Assembly: GCF_003014655.1 (NCBI RefSeq)
Contig: NZ_PYAT01000006.1
Coordinates: forward strand, 124,001-188,000
Reading direction: 5' to 3'
Length of the DNA stretch: 64,000 bases
DNA from: Planomicrobium soli
GTDB taxonomy: Bacteria; Bacillota; Bacilli; Bacillales_A; Planococcaceae
The position numbers and the translations under genes are program-made. Shown here one piece after another: positions 1 to 8,328 of this stretch. The notes under the pieces were generated by a model. That model did no database searches. It was not told where the DNA came from and worked only from the letters and a program-made list of their open reading frames with translations. Each line of letters opens with the position of its first letter. Positions within the stretch are counted from its first letter, which is position 1.

Positions 1-19
1 AAAACCAAAGGGGATACCA

Positions 20-688
20 ATGGCAAAAACAATAGTAGAGAAACTCAATTTGCATAAATATGAAAAAGTGGCGGTGCTCAATTTGCCCGAAGGAGCGGAT
101 TATCTGTCTCAGCTTTCAAGTTTTGATACAGCCCTCAATGCTGCTCCGTACAATCTTATTATTTCTTTTGTTCTGGATATGGAATCGTTAAAAGCGCAGG
201 TAACCCAAATTATCGAAAGCAATTCTTTATCCGAAAATGGTTACCTGTTCGTGGCATATCCGAAAAAAGGCAATAAAGTCTATCCGACGTTTATCCACCG
301 GGATGAATTACTGGCAGGCTTGGGAGCCGGGGAAGAAGGGTATATCGGATCGAGCACTATCAAGTTTGCCCGCATGGTCGGCTTGGACGATGTGTTTACA
401 GTGGTCGGATTAAAGGAAGACTCGAAAAACCGCAATAAACGATCGACAGCGGCAAGCCGATCTGTGGACGATTACATCGAAATGATTCCCAAGGTGGAAA
501 CTGATTTGCAGCACTCTCCTGAACTATTGGCCTTTTATCAATCACTGACGCCTGGTTATCGCAAAGATTGGGCACGCTTTGTCTACAGCGCAAAGCAGGA
601 AGCGACAAAAGAAAAGCGCCGCAAGGAAATGCAGATGATTCTCGGCGCCGGTTATAAGAGCCGGGACTTATACCAAAGAAACAAATAG
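20..688 (+). CDS. YdeI/OmpD-associated (OmdA-type) family protein
   Basis: The product has 222 residues and starts at an ATG preceded by AAAGGGGA. The C-terminal ~60 residues carry the pattern of the YdeI/OmpD-associated domain: an FYQSLTPGYRK-DW core followed by a basic helix rich in A, K and R (EKRRKEMQMIL). The N-terminal ~140 residues look like a degenerate alpha/beta fold that I cannot name. The family is called 'bacteriocin-protection' in databases, but its biochemical role is not established, so no function is inferred. It is followed by a long hairpin and a bidirectional terminator and is convergent with the next gene. No signal peptide or membrane segment is visible. Confidence 0.7.
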   Translation: MAKTIVEKLNLHKYEKVAVLNLPEGADYLSQLSSFDTALNAAPYNLIISFVLDMESLKAQVTQIIESNSLSENGYLFVAYPKKGNKVYPTFIHRDELLAGLGAGEEGYIGSSTIKFARMVGLDDVFTVVGLKEDSKNRNKRSTAASRSVDDYIEMIPKVETDLQHSPELLAFYQSLTPGYRKDWARFVYSAKQEATKEKRRKEMQMILGAGYKSRDLYQRNK

Positions 689-723
689 AAGATAAACGCT
701 AAGTGTATAGTTATAGGTTTCAC

Positions 724-774
724 CGGCACTTCTGGAAAAGCTTCGTTCCATTTGAAGCGAAATTAGAAGTGCCG
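724..774. other. long interrupted hairpin downstream of the YdeI-like gene
   Basis: CGGCACTTCT (724-733) is perfectly complementary to AGAAGTGCCG (765-774), and an inner GCTTC/GAAGC stem lies at 740-758. No U-run follows, so it is not an ordinary terminator; a true terminator follows at 801-837. It may stabilise the mRNA 3' end or be a small repeat element. Confidence 0.45.
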
Positions 775-800
775 AATAAACTAATTGAATAGCGGGGCGA

Positions 801-837
801 AAAAAGAGAGAAGCAAAAATAAAACGCTTCTCCCTTT
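801..837. terminator. bidirectional terminator
   Basis: GAGAAGC (808-814) pairs with GCTTCTC (826-832), flanked by AAAAA on the left and TTTTTT on the right. It can therefore end both the YdeI-like gene (+) and the alpha/beta hydrolase gene (-), which converge here. Confidence 0.75.
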
Positions 838-856
838 TTTATTTTTTAGTATATGG

Positions 857-1882
857 TTACTGTTTTGTCTGTTGAACCCGTTCTTTAATAGCATTGAAAA
901 CGAGCTCCGGTTCATCGTCCATCACGAAATGGCCGCTTTTCCTGGCGACGATCAGTTTGCTGTTGGTGGAAAGAGTGAGCATTTGTTTTTGCTGTTCCTG
1001 CCATGTTTTTTCCATTTGTTCGCTGTTTTCTGCCGAAATTCCTACAGCTGTCGCGTCCGTGGGAATTCCGTGTGTGATAACTGTTAAGGGAATATTTCCC
1101 AATGATTGATCTCGGATGCTGTCTTCTAAGTCGGAAAGGTTTTTCAATTCTTGTTCTTGTGCTTGAAAAAATTTAGGCTGCATTTCGATGTTTATGGTCC
1201 TATCCTGCTCGCCTTCAGGAAGGCCGGGCAAAATAGAATTCTTCATTAAACGGATAACCCCAATCCGTTTTAACAATGATAGTGTGCCTGCGGATGGAGT
1301 ATTTACTGTAGCGGGATCAAGTCCGGCTGCTTCAAAAAAATGAGCGGTCTCTTTGGAGAAATCTTCAGGCCTTGCATCAAGTAAAACAAGGCCTTTAACT
1401 TCGTTCGGGTAAGTCTGTGCAAATAGCCGGGCGTACATTCCTCCAAGCGAGTGGCCAACCAGGACATAAGGGCCTTCAATCTTTTCTTTTTTCAAAGCGG
1501 TGTGTAATTCCTGGACAATATTGCGGCCCGTCCGCTCGGTGGTAGCTTCGTCGCTCCAAGCATAACCAGCACGGTCGTAAGTGACAACCGTGCCATAATC
1601 AGCTAACTTCTTCGGCAAATCGTTCCAGCTTTTGCTTGCTAGTCCACTCCCGGTTTCTAGTAGAATAACCGGCTTTCCGCTTCCTTGCTGTTGAATGTGT
1701 AATTCAAAACCGCCGACGTCCACCAGTTTTCCTTCCGGAGGGAACTTTTTGGCGCCTTGATAGCTGGCTATTGCTTCAAAAGCAGTACCTGTAATCACTA
1801 GGAGAACCATTAAAGCGACGAGCGAAAAAAGAATTTTCTTCCATAGAGGTCTGGTTTTCTTCTTTTCAGTCGAAGTTTTCAT
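857..1882 (-). CDS. membrane-anchored alpha/beta hydrolase
   Basis: The protein has 341 residues counted from the ATG at 1882. That start has an AGGAGG-type site 8 nt upstream; the longer open frame to 1975 has no such site. Residues ~17-38 form one hydrophobic segment after a lysine-rich N-terminus, so the catalytic domain is probably anchored outside the membrane. The fold follows the alpha/beta-hydrolase order: an ETGSG oxyanion region near residue 76, YDRAG near 102, the nucleophile elbow GHSLGG with Ser145, an LLDARPED acid region, and a late SGHF histidine. The catalytic triad appears intact. Substrate cannot be read from sequence; esterase or lipase-like activity on a small ester is likely. 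It stands alone, convergent with the upstream gene. Confidence 0.85.
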   Translation of the reverse strand: MKTSTEKKKTRPLWKKILFSLVALMVLLVITGTAFEAIASYQGAKKFPPEGKLVDVGGFELHIQQQGSGKPVILLETGSGLASKSWNDLPKKLADYGTVVTYDRAGYAWSDEATTERTGRNIVQELHTALKKEKIEGPYVLVGHSLGGMYARLFAQTYPNEVKGLVLLDARPEDFSKETAHFFEAAGLDPATVNTPSAGTLSLLKRIGVIRLMKNSILPGLPEGEQDRTINIEMQPKFFQAQEQELKNLSDLEDSIRDQSLGNIPLTVITHGIPTDATAVGISAENSEQMEKTWQEQQKQMLTLSTNSKLIVARKSGHFVMDDEPELVFNAIKERVQQTKQ

Positions 1883-2063
1883 GCTGCAACTCCTCCTATT
1901 GCATTTTCTTCGATTATAATCTCGTTTTTCTTTAATAACACCCTCACATTTTCCTAATTGAATATGCAAAAACATCGGAATATAAGCATTTGACCTTATT
2001 GAGTGTCTAAGGCAGGTGTATACTTAAAGTTAGTAAAAACGAGCACTCTTTGGAGGCAGGATT

Positions 2064-3116
2064 ATGTACAACAATATTGAAATAGAAGAGCTGGTGTTAT
2101 TAATTGAAAAAGAAGACATGAAATTGATCGATGTTAGATCGCCGTCTGAATACAAAAACTTCACTATTCCCGGGAGCATTAATATCCCGTTTTTTAACGA
2201 TGCGGAACGAGCGGAAATCGGTACGCTGTACAAAAAAGTGAGCGTAGAAGCTGCAAAAGAACGTGGACTTGAAATTATTTCCGCCAAATTGCCGGAATTT
2301 GTCCGGGAATTTAGAAAGATTGGCGGCGACAAAACGGTTTTTTGCTGGCGGGGCGGTATGCGCAGCAGAACAACAGCGACACTATTGTCTCTAATGGACA
2401 TCAAGGTTAACCGTCTAGAAGGCGGAATCCGTGAATACCGGAAGTGGGTTGTGGATCAATTGGCGCACCCAGGCGTTCCAGTTAATGCCTATGTATTAAA
2501 TGGATTGACCGGAACCGGCAAAACACGAATTTTAAAAGCGCTGCAAAAAGAAGGCTATCCGGTTATGGACCTTGAAGGAATGGCAAACCATAAAGGCTCG
2601 ATTTTTGGCCATATTGGAGCAGAGCCGCACAATCAAAAAGTGTTTGATTCACTGCTGGTCCATAAGATGAGGGAGCTGCAAGGTTCGCCTTATGTGCTTT
2701 TTGAAGCGGAAGGCAACAGGATTGGCAAAGCGGGCATTCCATCTTGGCTAAGCGATTTGAAAACGCGGAGCCAGCAATTGATTATTGATATGCCAATGGA
2801 GGAACGGATTAAAGAAATTATGAAAGATTACCAGCCGGAGCAGTATCAGCAAGAATTTATGGAAGCTTTTCTCCTTATTAAAACAAGAATGCCGCAAGAA
2901 GTGGCAATTCAAATAGAGGTGGATTTGGAAGCAGGGGAATTTTCTTCTGCTGTCCATTTGCTGCTGGAATACTATTACGATTCCCGTTATAAGCATACGG
3001 GGCTTCAATATCCAGAAGCTCAGAAAAAGGTATTGAATGTCGAGAATGTTGAAGAAGCTATCCAAGCGGTAAAAGAGCTGATTCCTGTTTTAGGAAAAGC
3101 AGATAAAAGTACTTGA
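2064..3116 (+). CDS. mnmH: tRNA 2-selenouridine synthase (rhodanese + P-loop)
   Basis: This 350-residue protein has the two-domain layout of MnmH/SelU (YbbB). An N-terminal rhodanese domain (~1-125) carries the active cysteine in FCWRGGMRSRT (Cys94), and a C-terminal P-loop domain carries GLTGTGKT (147-154). In the family, the enzyme converts 2-thiouridine at the wobble position of tRNA(Lys/Glu/Gln) to geranylated and then 2-selenouridine, using selenophosphate. The ATG has GGAGG 7 nt upstream. The expected partner selD (selenophosphate synthase) is not in the window. A hairpin with little U-run follows the stop codon. Confidence 0.92.
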   Translation: MYNNIEIEELVLLIEKEDMKLIDVRSPSEYKNFTIPGSINIPFFNDAERAEIGTLYKKVSVEAAKERGLEIISAKLPEFVREFRKIGGDKTVFCWRGGMRSRTTATLLSLMDIKVNRLEGGIREYRKWVVDQLAHPGVPVNAYVLNGLTGTGKTRILKALQKEGYPVMDLEGMANHKGSIFGHIGAEPHNQKVFDSLLVHKMRELQGSPYVLFEAEGNRIGKAGIPSWLSDLKTRSQQLIIDMPMEERIKEIMKDYQPEQYQQEFMEAFLLIKTRMPQEVAIQIEVDLEAGEFSSAVHLLLEYYYDSRYKHTGLQYPEAQKKVLNVENVEEAIQAVKELIPVLGKADKST

Positions 3117-3150
3117 TTTAAATTTCGGGTGGTTAATTTTATTTCGAAAA

Positions 3151-3174
3151 TTAGGAACCCGAGGGGGTTCCTAA
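3151..3174 (+). terminator. hairpin after mnmH (weak terminator)
   Basis: TTAGGAACCC and GGGTTCCTAA pair perfectly (10 bp, loop GAGG). The U-run after it is poor (TAATAGG), so termination is likely partial and may allow read-through into the PhnA-like gene. Confidence 0.45.
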
Positions 3175-3213
3175 TAATAGGCAAGTTACTAAAAAGAGAT
3201 GAGGAAATAAATA

Positions 3214-3549
3214 ATGAAAGAGTTGCCAAATTGTCCACAATGTAATTCTGCTTATACGTATGAAGATGGAAACCTATGGATTTGCCCTGAATGTGGCCAC
3301 GAATGGGCATTATCCGAAGATGGCGAGGAAGAAGAGATGGTTGTTGAAGATGCCAACGGTAATTTTTTAAGCAATGGGGATTCCGTAACCATCGCCAAAG
3401 ATTTGAAAGTAAAAGGCACCTCGTCCGTCTTGAAAATCGGGACAAAAGTTAAAAACATTTTATTGGTTGAAGGCGATCACAACATCGACTGCAAGATCGA
3501 CGGTTTTGGGCCAATGAAACTAAAATCCGAATTTGTAAAAAAGGCCTGA
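3214..3549 (+). CDS. PhnA/YjdM family zinc-ribbon protein
   Basis: The 111-residue product begins with a zinc ribbon made of two CxxC pairs (Cys7/Cys10 and Cys24/Cys27). An acidic linker and a C-terminal beta-rich domain follow, with the [18 protein letters not shown] block typical of PhnA/YjdM. The family was named for an alkylphosphonate operon, but that role is doubtful and the function is unsettled. A GAGG site lies upstream of the ATG, and a strong terminator follows directly. Length matches the family (about 110 residues). Confidence 0.88.
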   Translation: MKELPNCPQCNSAYTYEDGNLWICPECGHEWALSEDGEEEEMVVEDANGNFLSNGDSVTIAKDLKVKGTSSVLKIGTKVKNILLVEGDHNIDCKIDGFGPMKLKSEFVKKA

Positions 3550-3560
3550 CAATCATATGA

Positions 3561-3591
3561 AAAAAGCTTGGCGCTACCGCCAAGCTTTTTT
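3561..3591 (+). terminator. terminator of the PhnA-like gene
   Basis: AAAAAGCTTGGCG pairs perfectly with CGCCAAGCTTTTT around a CTAC loop and runs into T residues. It sits 11 nt past the stop codon. Confidence 0.85.
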
Positions 3592-3677
3592 CGTTCATTG
3601 ATAAGATATTAGTAGCGTAAATTCTGTTCAGAGTATATGTATTTCGAAAAGTCTACAGAGCTGTATTACAAACTTTT

Positions 3678-3705
3678 AAAAAACCCTGCTTAGAAGCAGG
3701 GTTTT
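3678..3705 (-). terminator. terminator of kimA
   Basis: The inverted repeat AACCCTGCT/AAGCAGGGTT is flanked by A and T runs on both sides and lies just past the kimA stop on the minus strand. Confidence 0.8.
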
Positions 3706-3709
3706 CGTT

Positions 3710-5536
3710 TTATTTTTTCAAATGGTACGGAACTGTCACCACAATCAAATTGCGGCGGTAAAGCAGCATTGTACGGATGAATGTTCCTGACTGGTTATGG
3801 AGAATATTGTGCCAGCCCTTTTTCGGAATGAATTGTGGAATCACCACAGTCACGCGGTAATGCAATTCGTTTGCTTTGTGCTCAACAGTATCCAAAAACT
3901 TTATCAATGGATGAAGAATGCTGCGGTAAGGAGAATGCAGTGTCACCAGACGTATATCTGGATGCCATTCTTTCCATTTCGCCTCGAACCGTTTTTCTTC
4001 TGCCCGGTCGAAAGCGATATAAACCGCAATGATTTGATCGACAGAAAGCGACCGTGCATAGTCGATGGACGTCTGGACAACTTGGGTAATGCCGGAAACA
4101 GGGATGATCATGACATTCCCTTCAACTGGAACGGCAGAAGCAGCCGCTGCAATCCGCAATTGATCAGCAACCTCTTTATAGTGGCTTCTGATCTGATGAA
4201 AGATAAAGATGATAATCGGCAAGAATACCAGCACCGACCAGACTTGAGCAAATTTCGTCAAGAAAAAAATAATAGTAACGATGAAACAGATCAAGGAGCC
4301 GATCATATTGATAGCGAATTTTGTTTGCCAGCCTTTCGGTTTTTCACGAAGCCATTTAACCATCATACCGGTTTGAGACAATGTAAACGGTATGAATACG
4401 CCTACCGCATATAGTGGAATTAACTGTTCCGTATGTCCGCCAAACAGGACAATGAGAAAAATGGATGCAAACCCTAAGATGATTATGCCGTTCGAGTATC
4501 CCAGCCGGTCTCCCCGAACCGTAAACATCCGAGGAATGAATTTGTCAGTCGCTAAGTTAACCGCAAGCAGTGGGAAAGCCGAATAGCCGGTATTGGCAGC
4601 AAGGATCAGAATCAGCGCTGTAGTGCCTTGGACAAAAAAATACATCCAGTTCCGTCCGAATGTTTCTTCTGCAATCTGTGAAACTACCGTCATCTCAGCG
4701 TGCGGCACGATGCCGTAGTAATAAGCCAGATAAACGATGCCCGAGAACAATACAGCAAGCAATCCGCCCATGACGGTTAACGTTTTAGCGGCGTTGACCG
4801 GAGCAGGCGCTTTGAAGTTTGGGATCGCGTTGGAGATTGCTTCGACGCCTGTAAGAGCAGAACTACCAGAAGCGAAAGCTCTTAGCAGCAAAAATAAACT
4901 AAGGCCTGCCACAGGTGTGCCGATGGACGCATGTAGATCAGGCGAAACGGCACCTGTTGCAATGTGGTATATCCCCACGCCAATCAAGACAAGCAAAGCC
5001 AAAACAAATAAATAAACAGGGTAGGCTAAAATAGAAGCCGATTCGGTCACTCCTCTTAAGTTTAAGAGAGTAAGAAATATCACGAAAAATACGGCTATCC
5101 CTACATTGTGTTCATGAAGGGCTGGAAAAGCCGATGTTATAGCATCTGTTCCTGCACTCACGCTTACAGCGACCGTAAGGATGTAATCGACCAGCAATGA
5201 TCCTCCGGCTATCAACCCCGGGTTCACTCCAAGATTTTCTTTTGAGACAACATAAGCTCCTCCGCCATGAGGATAAGCAAAGATAATTTGCCGGTAGGAC
5301 AAGATAAGAGCCGAAAGCAAAAACAAAACACATAAGGCAATCGGCAGCGAATACCAGAATGCCACAGCGCTGACAGTTATTAAGACGATTAATATTTGTT
5401 CCGGACCATAGGCGACTGAAGACAAAGCATCTGACGATAGAATGGCAAGCGCTTTTGTCTTATTGAGCTTTTGTTCGCCTAGCATATTGGATTTTAACGG
5501 TCGCCCGATTAAAAATCGTTTGATTGCAGCCACCAT
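3710..5536 (-). CDS. kimA: KimA-type high-affinity potassium importer (APC superfamily)
   Basis: The 608-residue protein matches the length and organisation of Bacillus KimA (YdaO). It has about 12 membrane helices over residues ~30-455, with the SSDALSSVAYGPEQ motif in helix 1 and YPHGGGAY in the third segment, then a cytoplasmic C-terminal domain of ~150 residues. KimA is a proton-coupled K+ symporter that c-di-AMP inhibits both at the protein and at its riboswitch. The identification is strengthened by a c-di-AMP riboswitch, terminator and sigma-A promoter in the leader (5757-5976). The ATG has AAGGTG 6 nt upstream. It is a single-gene unit. Confidence 0.93.
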   Translation of the reverse strand: MVAAIKRFLIGRPLKSNMLGEQKLNKTKALAILSSDALSSVAYGPEQILIVLITVSAVAFWYSLPIALCVLFLLSALILSYRQIIFAYPHGGGAYVVSKENLGVNPGLIAGGSLLVDYILTVAVSVSAGTDAITSAFPALHEHNVGIAVFFVIFLTLLNLRGVTESASILAYPVYLFVLALLVLIGVGIYHIATGAVSPDLHASIGTPVAGLSLFLLLRAFASGSSALTGVEAISNAIPNFKAPAPVNAAKTLTVMGGLLAVLFSGIVYLAYYYGIVPHAEMTVVSQIAEETFGRNWMYFFVQGTTALILILAANTGYSAFPLLAVNLATDKFIPRMFTVRGDRLGYSNGIIILGFASIFLIVLFGGHTEQLIPLYAVGVFIPFTLSQTGMMVKWLREKPKGWQTKFAINMIGSLICFIVTIIFFLTKFAQVWSVLVFLPIIIFIFHQIRSHYKEVADQLRIAAAASAVPVEGNVMIIPVSGITQVVQTSIDYARSLSVDQIIAVYIAFDRAEEKRFEAKWKEWHPDIRLVTLHSPYRSILHPLIKFLDTVEHKANELHYRVTVVIPQFIPKKGWHNILHNQSGTFIRTMLLYRRNLIVVTVPYHLKK

Positions 5537-5756
5537 CGTTTACACCTTCTAGTAGGATTATTTTATATTTTTTGTACTTTACTTTTTTCTGCCTTAAAAT
5601 CCGTGTCTGATTTCCTGCAAAATGGCGCCGTATTTTGCAGATTCAGTTTGCATCCCAGCTCTCTTTTGAATTTCTAAGCCAATTGACCAAAAAACGGCAC
5701 AATAAAAAGACCTGCATTTTTCATCAAAATGTTTTTTCATTGCGACAAAGCGCAAT

Positions 5757-5780
5757 AAAAAAACACCTCGAATAAAGGTG
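5757..5780 (-). terminator. riboswitch-controlled terminator before kimA
   Basis: Read on the minus strand, CACCT pairs with AGGTG around TTATTCG, followed by seven U residues. It lies directly 3' of the aptamer and about 220 nt before the kimA start. The segment between aptamer and terminator (GGTC...GACC) offers an alternative pairing, so a ligand-dependent antiterminator/terminator switch is likely. Confidence 0.75.
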
Positions 5781-5794
5781 GTCTTTAGACCTCC

Positions 5795-5930
5795 TTCGCT
5801 TTAGCCGACGAAGTTAGCTGACGGGCAGGATGGCGAAAGAGTTGCTCTCATCCTTCCTGTATAAATACAGAATTAGCCCCAATAGATTGGTTCCTCCGTT
5901 CCTCATCAAGAAGATTAGGCCGAGATATGC
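5795..5930 (-). ncRNA. c-di-AMP riboswitch (ydaO-yuaA class)
   Basis: On the minus strand the aptamer shows the conserved blocks of the ydaO class in order: GCCTAATC, GGAACGGAGGAACCA (complement of 5888-5902), GGGGCTAAT, a variable GGATGAGAG stem, CTTTCGCCATCC, CCCGTCAGCTAAC (centred on 5813-5825) and a closing GTCGGC. c-di-AMP binding to this class favours termination of K+ importer genes. Downstream is kimA, the classic target. Boundaries are approximate. Confidence 0.92.
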
Positions 5931-5948
5931 AATTGGCTGATGAGAGAT

Positions 5949-5976
5949 ATTCTACTCCGCTTTTTTCAAAAGTCAA
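5949..5976 (-). promoter_or_regulatory. sigma-A promoter of the kimA leader
   Basis: On the minus strand, TTGACT (5971-5976) and TAGAAT (5949-5954) are separated by 16 nt. Transcription would begin near 5942, just before the aptamer. Confidence 0.7.
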
Positions 5977-6128
5977 CATCATTGGAGGCCATTTTTTTTC
6001 GAAAATTTTCAAGGATATAATTTGCCGTTTAGATCGCTATTAAAACAAAAATAATGAAACCTACATCATAACTAGAGACAGAAAGTTAATATTTCGTTAT
6101 TCTAAATAAAAGAAAAAGGAGGGGACTT

Positions 6129-6734
6129 GTGGAACCGTTAATTCACGGCATTATTCTGGCTTTCGGCTTGATTTTGCCTTTAGGAGTACAAAATGTCTTT
6201 CTTTTTAACCAAGGAACTGCCCATAAAAATTTTGTCCATGCTTTGCCGGCTGTTATTACTGCAGGCGTGTGCGATACTATTTTAATTTACTCTGCAGTAG
6301 CAGGAGTTTCCCTCATTGTTTTAAGTTTTGTGTGGCTTAAAAACCTGTTGTTTTTTATCGGTTTCTTTTTTCTTGCCTATATGGGATGGCTTATGTGGAA
6401 GAGTACAACAGCTGTACTTAGGCAACAAACGGCCGTATTTTCCGCAAAGCGCCAAGTGGCGTTTGCTGCTTCCGCCTCATTGCTGAATCCCCACGCCATC
6501 ATGGACACGATCGGAGTTATTGGAACCAGCTCATTGGTTTATTCGGGAGTGGAAAAGTGGAGTTTCACAATTGCGTGCATCGGAGTCTCATGGATTTGGT
6601 TTTTCAGCTTGGCTATTGCCGGCAAGATAGTTGGGCAATTGGATTCAACGGGAAGCATATTGAAAAAAATGAACCAGCTTTCCGCCCTTATTGTATGGGG
6701 GATGGCTCTTTACATGGGCTATCAGCTGCTTTAA
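6129..6734 (+). CDS. LysE/ArgO family amino-acid exporter
   Basis: The 201-residue protein has six predicted membrane helices, with the LysE-family N-terminal signature (GLILPLGVQNVFLFNQG) and an internal SLLNPHAIMDTIGVIG motif. Family members export basic amino acids such as lysine or arginine, using the proton gradient. B. subtilis YisU is the closest type I recall. The start is a GTG with AGGAGGGG just upstream. The gene is monocistronic and has no recognisable riboswitch in front, so the substrate remains open. Confidence 0.85.
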   Translation: MEPLIHGIILAFGLILPLGVQNVFLFNQGTAHKNFVHALPAVITAGVCDTILIYSAVAGVSLIVLSFVWLKNLLFFIGFFFLAYMGWLMWKSTTAVLRQQTAVFSAKRQVAFAASASLLNPHAIMDTIGVIGTSSLVYSGVEKWSFTIACIGVSWIWFFSLAIAGKIVGQLDSTGSILKKMNQLSALIVWGMALYMGYQLL

Positions 6735-6937
6735 TGACTGCCCCGGCTGATTAAGCAGCTTTTTGCTGAAGTGAGGGTTTCTGGAGAAATTCAACAATGA
6801 CCGAAATTTTTAGATCAAGAAGAAGGCCTGTTGCTGATTAAGGGAGTTTCCGACCGGGTATACCATACAAAAATCCTTAAAAATCAATAAAGTTAACCAT
6901 CCAATAAAAAGTGGCTATTCGGGGAAGGGGCAAAAAA

Positions 6938-7501
6938 ATGAGTACGATCGAGTATGTGAAAAATTTTATTAAAGATCCCAATATTGCATCAATTACGCCT
7001 ACATCACAAAAAGGAGTGCGTGAAGTGTGCCGTAAGATGGATTTGAGCAAAAAAGTGGTAATTGTTGAATACGGTCCTGCAACAGGGGTGTTCACCAATT
7101 ATCTGCTGAAGCGCATTACTCCGGATTCCATAATTATAGCTGTCGAATTAAATGCTAACTTTGTTGATTACTTGAAGAATAACGTAAAAGACCCTCGGTT
7201 AAAAGTACATCATGACAGTGCTGAAAACATCATCGATATTGTCCGGAGTTATGGACTGGAAAAAGTCGATTATGTACTTTCAGGCATTCCTTTTTCATTA
7301 CTGGATGAAGATACCCGAGAAGATATTGTTAAAAGAACGAGCCATATGATTAAAAAAAGCGGGAAATTTTTGCTTTACCAAACATTTTTTCAAAAAGATG
7401 AGCACTTGAAAGTGCATTTGGAGGATTATTTTTCAAAAGCTACTGACCAATACTTTTTAGGAAATATTCCGCCTCTGAGGTTATACGAAGCTCTCAAGTA
7501 A
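6938..7501 (+). CDS. class I SAM-dependent methyltransferase (KsgA/phospholipid methyltransferase-like)
   Basis: From the ATG at 6938 (GGAAGGGG 7 nt upstream) the product has 187 residues. A GTG at 6911 would add nine residues but lacks a ribosome site. Motif I (VVIVEYGPATGVFTNYLL, near 41-58) and the acidic end of strand 2 (AVELNANF) mark a SAM-binding Rossmann fold. The acceptor motif SGIPFSLL replaces the NPPY of rRNA dimethylases, which fits the phospholipid N-methyltransferase-like subgroup better than KsgA. The substrate is uncertain. It stands alone, followed by a terminator. Confidence 0.75.
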   Translation: MSTIEYVKNFIKDPNIASITPTSQKGVREVCRKMDLSKKVVIVEYGPATGVFTNYLLKRITPDSIIIAVELNANFVDYLKNNVKDPRLKVHHDSAENIIDIVRSYGLEKVDYVLSGIPFSLLDEDTREDIVKRTSHMIKKSGKFLLYQTFFQKDEHLKVHLEDYFSKATDQYFLGNIPPLRLYEALK

Positions 7502-7590
7502 AGTGCAGCCTTGCCCAATAAGGATTTTCTATATCTTTATTGATAGCGGAATAGAAAGTGATGGCTCTCTTATTTGAAAATGTGATCCAC

Positions 7591-7635
7591 ACCCTGAAAC
7601 TTGGACTTAAAGAGAAGTCCGGCTTCAGGGTTTTT
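7591..7635 (+). terminator. terminator after the methyltransferase
   Basis: ACCCTGAA pairs with TTCAGGGT, with an inner GGACTT/AAGTCC stem, and a TTTTT run follows. Confidence 0.75.
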
Positions 7636-7692
7636 GTCTAAGCTTCCTGCTCAGCTGTTTAAATTACAAAAGGGGAACTGGTTGGTGATGCT

Positions 7693-8307
7693 ATGAAATC
7701 GAAAGCTATTTTGAACAAAGTGAAAATGCGTACCCCATCCATACTTGGCAGTGAGGAGTTCGCAAAATACGCCATTCTTTTACCGCTTATTGAAAAGGAA
7801 GGGGATATTCATGTTCTTTTTGAAGTCCGTTCCCAAAATATGAGAAGGCAACCGGGAGAAATCTGTTTTCCCGGAGGAAGAATCGATCCACAGGACAAGA
7901 GTGAACAAGATACTGCTATAAGAGAAACTATAGAGGAACTTGGCATTGAAAAGAGCGACATTCATGATGTTTTTCCATTAGATTATATTGTTTCACCATT
8001 CGGTATGATGGTATATGCTTATGCAGGATTTATTCAGTCAGGGGCGCAATTTGATCCTAATCCTTCGGAAGTGGAGAGTTTCTTTACAGTGCCTCTGGCG
8101 TTTTTTCTAGAAATAAAGCCGAAAGTATATCGCATCAATTTTGATGTGCAGCCAGAGGAAAGTTTCCCTTACAACCTGATTGCTGGCGGGGAGAATTACA
8201 ACTGGAGGACCAGAACACTTGATGAGTACTTTTATATTTATGAAGACAAGGTAATTTGGGGATTAACAGCCCGAATTCTAAGCCACTTTGTGGAAATCAT
8301 TCGCTGA
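7693..8307 (+). CDS. Nudix hydrolase, probable CoA pyrophosphatase (NudL-type)
   Basis: The 204-residue protein carries a full Nudix box, GX5EX7REUXEEXGU, read as GGRIDPQD-SEQDTAIRETIEELGI around residues 57-80. It is preceded by the LLPLIE...VLFEVRSQNMRRQPGEICFPGG block typical of the CoA-diphosphatase subfamily (UPF0035). Such enzymes cleave CoA to phosphopantetheine and 3',5'-ADP with Mg2+. A long RNA-like C-terminal beta segment is present. The gap to the next gene is only 21 nt, so it is probably co-transcribed with the aminotransferase. Confidence 0.85.
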   Translation: MKSKAILNKVKMRTPSILGSEEFAKYAILLPLIEKEGDIHVLFEVRSQNMRRQPGEICFPGGRIDPQDKSEQDTAIRETIEELGIEKSDIHDVFPLDYIVSPFGMMVYAYAGFIQSGAQFDPNPSEVESFFTVPLAFFLEIKPKVYRINFDVQPEESFPYNLIAGGENYNWRTRTLDEYFYIYEDKVIWGLTARILSHFVEIIR

Positions 8308-8328
8308 AGAGCAGAGGGAGCGGTAAAA

